A stretch of DNA of 64,000 nt from Panicum virgatum. Lineage: Eukaryota > Streptophyta > Magnoliopsida > Poales > Poaceae. Location of the stretch: contig NC_053149.1 in NCBI RefSeq assembly GCF_016808335.1, forward strand, positions 31,121,339-31,185,338, written 5' to 3'. Below, in pieces: positions 57,599 to 64,000 of this stretch (positions within the stretch are counted from its first letter, which is position 1; each line of letters begins with the position of its first letter). Both the position numbers and the translations under genes were made by a program. The notes beneath the pieces were generated by a model. That model was given only the letters and a program-made list of their open reading frames with translations. It did no database searches and was not told the origin of the DNA.

Positions 57599-60500
57599 CT
57601 ACACATTATTAGGAAGTCCTTCCCCTTCCACTTGTGATGCTATATTGGAAGATTTAGGGGTAGATGCTTTTGTCTTCTTGGAAGATGTCTTTGCCCTTGT
57701 GGATACCTTCCTCTTCTTGGCTAATGCAGCCCGACCTGCAACTGTGCTTGTATTAAGTGGAGTTGGCCTTTTCACTGGCTGGTTAGAAAGGATGAAGGTT
57801 GGATCTGGTAGAGACCCTTGAGGTTGTGACAGTGAGGTCTCCACATAATCCTGTTTTAGGAAAAAAATAGTCAATGAATGATTTATGCTAGGAATAAGAT
57901 AAAAATGATGAGGAGTAAATCTGACCTCTCCAAGCATTTGAGAAAGCACTATGGTGCTATCTTGTGTCATGTTGACAGATGGTGGCTGAGTGGATGACAT
58001 GATAAGTGGGTCTGGTATCTCATTTTCAAGGACTTGCTCAGCAGGTACTTGATCACTAGCTGCTCTCAATGCTTGTTCTTGTGCCTCCCTCTGAAGTGTG
58101 GCTTGTGTTCTGGCAACTAAACCTTTTGCTTCCACTGCACTGAAGCCCTGCTTCTTAAGTTTGCATCCTGCACTATTATGACCACCTTCTGAGCAATGGC
58201 TGCAATGCATTGTCACACCATGCCTAGATAACCTTGGACCATTTTTTTCCTTGTACCTCATGAGACTGCTTCTTCCTTGCCTTAGGAGGTCTACCAACCC
58301 TTTTCTCATAAACAGGTGGCATGACCTTTAGTGCATCCACTTTCTCCCATTTTGTCTTATCATTGCAAGGCCAAATGCTATAGGCATATGCACTGTTATA
58401 AACAACCAATGAGTAGCAGTTAGGTAGAACAGATTCAGGTGCTATCCTCTCATGTCTTAGACAGTTGATTGCATGACAACAAGAAATACCAGTCAATTGC
58501 CACCTCCTGCAGTCACATGTTTTGGCTGCCAGGTCTACAATGTGTTGGTAATCCTTGACTAACACCTAAAAAACACTAGCACCAGATGGAAGTGCATAGC
58601 ATACATTAGCAAACTCTGCATTTTTGGCCAATTTCTTCCTGATTTTTGGGCAAAATTCACTTGTATTATCTTTTTCCAGCTCCTTTCTCTTGCTGTAATG
58701 CCTTGTCATCAACTGGCATTTGATCTTCTCAAACATTAACAAAATTGGTAACTCTCTAGCTTCTAATATGTAACTATTGAACACCTCACAATTGTTATTC
58801 AATAAGATGTCACATTTTGGAAAAGTGGAGAAGTAGGTTCTTACCCAGGTGTTGGGTGGCATGTTAGCTAGCCATTCATAAGCATTAGCATCCAAAGACT
58901 TCATAATCTCCATATTCCTCTTGAATGAATACTCTGAAGAAGACCTTGCACATGTCCATAGTTGGTTCTTCAACACTTCACCTTTGAACTTTTCATTGAA
59001 ATTTGAGTACAAGTGCCTTACACAGAACCTGTGTTTAGAATCTGGGAAAACCTGCTTCACAGCTGGTATTAACCCCTGAAAAACATACAAGTGAAAATTT
59101 TAAGTGTACAACAACAGACAATTTTAAGTACACATAGAGATATGAAGATACTTACTTTTTGCTTGTCTGTCATTATTGTCCAGGGGAATGTGTTGTCAAT
59201 GTTTTGGTCAGATTTAAGTGTCTCCAAGAACCATTTCCATGTGACAAGTGACTCTACTTCCACCACTGCCATTGCTATAGAAAAAATGCAGTCATTGGGA
59301 TCAATGCCCACTGCAATTAGGAGTTGGCCCCCATATTTGGTCTTGATGAAGCAGCCATCCAAACAAATTATGGGCCTGCATGCTAAAAGAAATCCCCTTT
59401 TGCATGCATCAATGCTCATGTAGCATGTACTGAATCTACTGTCAACCAAATTTAGAAAAAGGATGATCCAGGGTTGCTCCTCCTCAACTCTTGACCATAA
59501 TCCCATAAACAATTGACCTGCTACTCCTCATCTCCATGAATTTGCTTCAAAATGAGCCTTCTTGCTCTAGCCACCTTACTTCTAGAAGGAGTTAAGTTCC
59601 AATCTTTTTGTATTGTTCTATTTAGGCTGGTAATGCTCATTTTGTCATTGGCTCTAAAGGCATCCAAGTATTTAGCAGCAATCCATTTGGCAGTACACTT
59701 GGTGACTTTCCACTTTTTCTGGCAAGTATGAAGTCCATAGTAGATTTTCACTACAAAAGATTTCATCATGCTGTCCTCTGAAGCATACAAATTCCATGGA
59801 CATCCTTCAGCACAATGAGCCCTGACTCTAGTTTTCTCATTTCTTGGCATCTTTATCTCAACTCTATTCTTGACACTATATTCATTGATGGCTTCTCTCA
59901 GCTTCTGAACCGAAGGAAACACAAGGCCAACTGAAAATGTAGGATTTCTCATGTCCTCATCTCTAAATGACTTGAACACATGGCCACCTTCTCCCTCACC
60001 ATCAAATTCTAGTAGCCCAAGGCCCTCCTCATCAGTGTCTTGCTCCTCATCAGTTACTACATTTGGCCTACTGACCTCAAAAGCCTTCAACCTGCTGCCT
60101 TTAGCTTTCCTACTATCTCTCACAACTGGATTATCGTCATGAGCATCAACAAAATTCTCAAAAACATCATCATCTTCTGCCTCAATTTCATAGTCACTAT
60201 CAAAAAAATCATCACCATCTAAAGCACTAGTGTTGTCTTTATCTTTAGGACCACTTGATTCTCCTTCTCTGATATTGAATTGTTGCACTCTTCTTGCACT
60301 CTTCACTGGGAGCTTTTCAGGTTGCTTCTTGCCACCTTTAGTTGGGCTCCTTACTTTAGGAAGTTCATTGTAGAAAGCCGGGAGCTTGTCCACTGTTCTT
60401 GGGCTCATTACTTTAGGGACTTCATTCACAGGATTAACTACAATGTCATCCCAACTAATCCCATGAACAATGTCAACATGATCAAAGTACACCACATAAT

Positions 60501-60791
60501 TCTTGATCTTGCCCACAAAAGCAGCCATGGCATTGGTGTCTTTGTCTTCCCAAATTATTCTTATGCCATCTACTAAGCTTTTCCCTGGTAACAACCAATA
60601 AAACTTGATCTTTTCATCTTTTTGGTAACCGAGCTGTTGTACAAAGTCATCAAACCAGAGCAGGGACCAAGTGTCGGCCTCCAAATCATCAAAAAAGTCG
60701 ACCTTTTCATTGACATAGGTTCTCATATTACCTTCACCAACAAAAAATCCCCCATGATGAACCTCAACTGAGAACCGATCCCCACTTGCAC
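57599..60791 (-). pseudogene. MULE L transposase (MuDR type), decayed
   Basis: On the minus strand: PB1-like domain (60791-60480), acidic linker, MuDR DNA-binding N-terminal domain (PTFSVGLVFPSVQKLREAI, about 59950), then the MULE transposase domain with LDGCFIKTKYGGQLL and MTDKQKGLIPA motifs holding catalytic Asp residues. Next come the HRFCVRHLY motif, a SWIM zinc finger (CDCRRWQLTGISCCHAINC) and a CCHC knuckle (CSHCSEGGHNSAGC). An 80-nt GT-AG intron (59076-59155) is clear; a 75-nt one (57851-57925) and one upstream of 60791 are likely. Damage: TAG at 59521-59523, frameshift near 59465 (T-run), TAG at 58566-58568, frameshift near 58245 (A-run). It is not functional as read. Confidence 0.9.
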
Positions 60792-61232
60792 CTACATTAC
60801 AGAGAACAAATTGAGTCGATCAAAATCACCTGCATACAGTTACCTAAACCCTAACCAAAATTTACTGGACACAAGACACTAACCAAACTACACCTAATCC
60901 TTAAACGCGGTTAAAGATTCAAGGAAGAGGATGGAGAAGCTCACAGTAAACTGGCGGGGGTTCCCCTTGGCACCGCAATCGCGCCGCCATGGTCACCCGC
61001 CTCCAAGCCCGCCTTCTCGATTGATAGCTGCGTCGCGCACACCTTCTTTTTCCGTGGCAGGTCGGATCGTCGATGATCGCCACCGGCTACCGCAGTATCG
61101 CCGCCAGTTGAACCGTCGCGAGGAAGACGAGAAGACGAACAAGGGACGGGGGCGATCGATGGATGGGTAACTTACGATTCCCTGAATCAGGGTTTAGGCT
61201 GGTTTGAAATAAAGTAAAGAGACAGGGGGTTT

Positions 61233-61374
61233 TCTGTTAATAGCCTAATGAGGCAAGGCCCGTTAGAGGCTAATTTGAGACCCAAATGGAGTTTAGGAGT
61301 AATAATGATATACTTTAGAAGTTTAGGGTGACACAACAATGAAAGTTCAGAGGCTGGAAGTGCCTTTTACTCAA
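61233..61374 (-). repeat. Right TIR of MULE L
   Basis: Inverted counterpart of the left TIR. It lies only about 440 bp upstream of the LNK2-like start codon. Confidence 0.88.
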
Positions 61375-61383
61375 TTTTTTTTA

Positions 61384-61813
61384 GCACGAGTAGCCCAAAT
61401 AAAACAGGGCCATTGTTAGCCGAACCCCGCAACCAATCAGCGTGTGATATTTGATCGAGCCCTCTCGGCCACTGCCCGAGATGCGCCCCTGCACACGTGG
61501 CTCTCCAACTCCCCACCGCAGCCGCCTGCCCAATCAGCGGCGCCCACGCGTTCTCCCTTCCCTGGACTCCTCTCGGCGGGTGGAGAGAGAGAGAGGCGCC
61601 GAAGAGGCAACGCCGCAACGGGAGGTGGGAAGAAGACAACAACTCAGCACGGGTGGTGGACGATAGGAGAGGACGGCGCGAGACTTCACCGTGCCGGCGA
61701 GTCGGGGTGACTTTTCGACGGCCGGAGATGCGACCGTCGGGACTCGAGGGGAAACGCAATTCGGGCTCGGGTTCGGGGGCGGCTCCCGTGACAGCGGCCG
61801 CCACCTGAGCAGG
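61384..61813 (+). promoter_or_regulatory. Promoter and 5' UTR of the LNK2-like gene
   Basis: GC-rich 430 bp between MULE L and the ATG. It has a G-box CACGTG at 61494-61499, two CCAAT motifs (about 61432 and 61531) and an evening-element-like AATATC core on the minus strand near 61448. It has a GA-rich run (GAGAGAGAGAGAGGCGC) near 61583. No TATA box is evident. G-boxes and evening elements are known in clock-gene promoters; their use here is inferred. The transcription start is not determined. Confidence 0.5.
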
Positions 61814-64000
61814 ATGTTCAACTGGAACGACGAGCATCAGCAGGTGTCCCTCCCCGTCTCCCCTTCAGTCAAAATCTTGGATCTTGCGCTATGGTTGCTC
61901 GCGCGGCTGGATCTGCTCCGGCTGTGTGATTCATCCGTCAATTCGTGCCCCCACGTGCTCTAATTCACTAGGTTTTAGTCTGGATGTGGTTGTTCCGGAA
62001 GGGAATTTTGCTTTTCTTCCACTTCTCTTAGGGGTCTAAGTTTGACGGTGTTGGAGGAGCAGGAAGTTGCGAGCGGAAGGGTGGAATTGTGGCTGCGTAG
62101 TGCTGCTGCAGGGATGCAGTCGAACTCCATGCTTCTGCTTGCAATCTATTGCCCATTCACTTTCTGTGCTAAACTGCTAACTACATGGTAATAGGACAAA
62201 TCAGTTTGGATTACCTCTACTTTTAGTGCGCTGAAGCTTGTAAGATTGTTCAGGGCGCGGTGCAGTGCTGAAATGTTGGGCGGTGCAGTGCTGAAATGTT
62301 GGGACTTGTATCTTCTAGACGAAAGAAGCTAAGGGAGTCTTTATAAGTTTCATGGCTCTTAGAGTCTAGTTTCTGAATATTGCCTCCACAGTTTGTTTGA
62401 AAGAAATGTGTGAACTGAGCTGATAAATGTTTTACGAACCTTGCTGCTGAACTGAAATGGAAGCTGGTTCTGAAATAAATCCTAATGAAAATTTAGCTAT
62501 TTTGCTCTACACATTTTGGTGCACACTAATAGGTTGGCAATGCTACTCAGCTATTTTACATCTTTCCATGGAAAAGGATCAGTTTATTCAGGAAATGTAA
62601 TTCAGTCATTCTCATGTGAATTTAAAGATATGATATATAATACTGAATACACTGTACCTTTAGTGATAATATCTGATATGGTGTTGCTTTGTGCTTTGAT
62701 TATTGTTCTGAATTTTGAATGAAACTTTTGACTATGAACTATCCACCATTATCATCGTTAATTGCTGACACTCCTTTATGGATTTTTTATGTTTCTCCTT
62801 GCTGTCACAATTTATTGTTTTGACGTGAACAGATGTCTGGAATCTTGGTTGCGTCTAATTTATATTTACTAAGAAAGAAAAATGACATTTTTACTACCTT
62901 GAACAATTCACTTTGTCCACTTACACCCTTAAACAAAATTTGGGCATGATTTGCTCCCACAAAGTATTTGATTTGGTCCAATCTACCCCATAATGAGATT
63001 TGCCTTTTTTGTTTCTCCACGTACAACTTGAGTTTTAAATTCAATTTTTTTGAGCATATAGAGAACACTATGCCCTTTGTTGGAAGAAATACATTAAGAA
63101 ATTTTTGTGGTTATTTTCATAGGTCAAGCACGTTTATTAGCAAATTGATTTTAGAGACACAGATCAGCATGAAAATTTATATGAAACATTAATATATTTT
63201 TCTAACATACGAAATAGTTTCATAGTCTCCACATAAAATTTTGAACTTAAAACTCAACTTATACCTGGAGAAACAGAAAAGAACAATCTCATTAGGGCTC
63301 TGCACGAACTGAAATAGTTTTGGGAAATTAAATTGAGCCTAATTTTTTTCCGAGGAGTTCAGCGTGCTAAATGGATTGCTCTGGTAGTAAAGTGGACTTT
63401 TCCTATTGAAACCAGGGAATTACAATTCCACCTAGGTATTTTTCATGGAAAATCTCCCTTCAGTTTTTTTTTTCTGGCTAGTCTGAATATTCAAATTGAT
63501 GTTCACCAAGAATTGAGTGCATGCATTCTAGGATGTCTATTTTTCAATTTGATTTTGTAATATAATATATCTAGATAATGTGATCTAGCAAATTGAGATA
63601 TTGGATGACTAGTGCATTGGTTAATCATCCATTAGATGGATTTAGATTATTTAAATTTGTTTTCTCTTGTATTGTTGGAGCATTGAGCACTGGGTATTTC
63701 CATTTTTTTCATTATTTTATTCCCTTTGAAATGCAGGTAGGGGATGCAATATGGGCTGAGTTCAATGAGAGTGAAGACCATATTGTGCCTTACCCTAAAG
63801 GTGCAGAAGATAGTATGTTAGTTAGTGTTGGAGATCAAAAGAACAATGATGAAGACACAGTGAGTATTGCGGGCATTACTGAACATTCTGCAGGTGGTCA
63901 AACTGAACTTCAAGGGATGGAAAAGCAGCATGCAAATCAGACAAGTGCACATTTTTCAGCTACACGACTTGACATGGAATCCTGGGCTGACCTACCTTCT
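61814..64000 (+). CDS. LNK2: LNK2-like clock coactivator, exons 1 and 2 (3' part outside window)
   Basis: Exon 1 (61814-61843) codes MFNWNDEHQQ and ends CAG|GTGTCC. Exon 2 starts at 63737 after ATGCAG and reads VGDAIWAEFNESEDHIVPYP, then an acidic/polar region to RLDMESWADLPS at the window end. Splicing is in phase 0. The MFxWND start, IW and DHIVP segments are characteristic of plant LNK proteins, closest to the LNK2 start. In Arabidopsis LNKs are night-light-inducible, clock-regulated proteins that act with REVEILLE/CCA1-type factors to activate evening genes. Both exons are intact. LNK1 or another LNK paralogue is the main alternative. Confidence 0.85.
62254..62302 (+). repeat. 24-bp tandem duplication in intron 1
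   Basis: Two adjacent copies of CGGTGCAGTGCTGAAATGTT plus GGG. Confidence 0.85.
62876..63405. mobile_element. MITE-like inverted-repeat element in intron 1
   Basis: Left arm 62876-63050 and right arm 63240-63405 are imperfect inverted repeats. The best part pairs TTTCTCCACGTACAACTTGA with TTTCTCCAGGTATAAGTTGA and TAATGAGAT with its partner. The outer ends pair TTTTTACTACC with CTTTACTACC. Long degenerate TIRs without coding sequence fit a Mutator-type MITE. No clear target duplication was found. Confidence 0.55.

Larger units (their letters stand above)
56856..61374 (-). mobile_element. MULE L: Mutator-like element with long TIRs and 9-bp duplication
   Basis: Left TIR 56856-57003 and right TIR 61233-61374 are inverted copies starting GAGCAAAAGGCACTTCC and GAGTAAAAGGCACTTCC. 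Both carry AAATTAGCCTCTAACGGGCC. TTTTTTTTA flanks both sides (56847-56855 and 61375-61383), the 9-bp duplication expected for Mutator. The element is 4.5 kb and carries a minus-strand transposase with introns. Region 57004-57598 is its 3' non-coding part. Confidence 0.9.
61844..63736 (+). other. Intron 1 of the LNK2-like gene (1893 bp)
   Basis: GT at 61844 and AG at 63735-63736, AT-rich, with stops in all frames. It contains a 24-bp tandem duplication and a TIR-type small element, described separately. A long first intron after a 10-codon exon leaves room for intronic regulation. Confidence 0.8.

Overview
This is plant nuclear DNA, almost certainly from a grass (Poaceae). It holds Tekay/Del-type chromovirus retrotransposons with ~3 kb LTRs, Tat-type and Athila-type Ty3/gypsy relatives, Mutator-like elements whose transposases have an N-terminal PB1-like domain, grass-type MITE ends, and one intron-containing clock gene. 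No bacterial, organellar or viral genome features are present. Nearly everything left of position 61.4 kb is transposable element.

Layout. 1-7231: tail of a Tekay-like element (A: pol, PPT, 3' LTR), joined to a second partial element (B: LTR tail, PBS, start of gag). 7232-12457: 3' part of a Tat-like element (F) with a broken antisense ORF and a 3' LTR. 12458-36113: an old minus-strand Tekay-like element (G) whose 5' LTR was split twice. Element C (14519-20285, duplication GACTG) and element E (20306-34202, duplication GCCTA/TCCTA) lie 10 bp apart in it. E in turn contains the young Tekay-like element D (23665-33216, duplication TCGGG). 36114-38978: an LTR (H) of the same subfamily as G but facing the other way. 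38979-44986: Athila-like element (I) with ORF1 and an LTR that holds a solo LTR (42945-44628, duplication CCTTG). 44987-50112: minus-strand element (J) with a 4.5 kb LTR. 50113-51400: MITE end and LINE remnant. 52416-52934: unrecognised 172-codon ORF. 53044-55220: minus-strand copia-type LTR with AT-rich interior. 55220-56462: MULE fragment (K). 56572-56846: MITE. 56856-61374: MULE (L) with long TIRs, 9-bp duplications and a decayed transposase. 61375-64000: promoter, first exon, first intron and start of exon 2 of an LNK2-like circadian clock gene, the only clearly functional host gene.

The most unusual signal is inside the Tekay-like LTRs. All copies carry two short exon-like blocks (90 or 84 nt, then exactly 56 nt) that splice in frame, usually through a GC-AG intron. 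They encode a Glu/Gln/Tyr-rich tail ending in YEDF-stop, just before an AATAAA signal. The peptide stays in frame across diverged subfamilies, which suggests an LTR-embedded protein. Six in-frame stops in gag-pol all look like CAG to TAG changes, as expected from deamination at methylated CHG sites.
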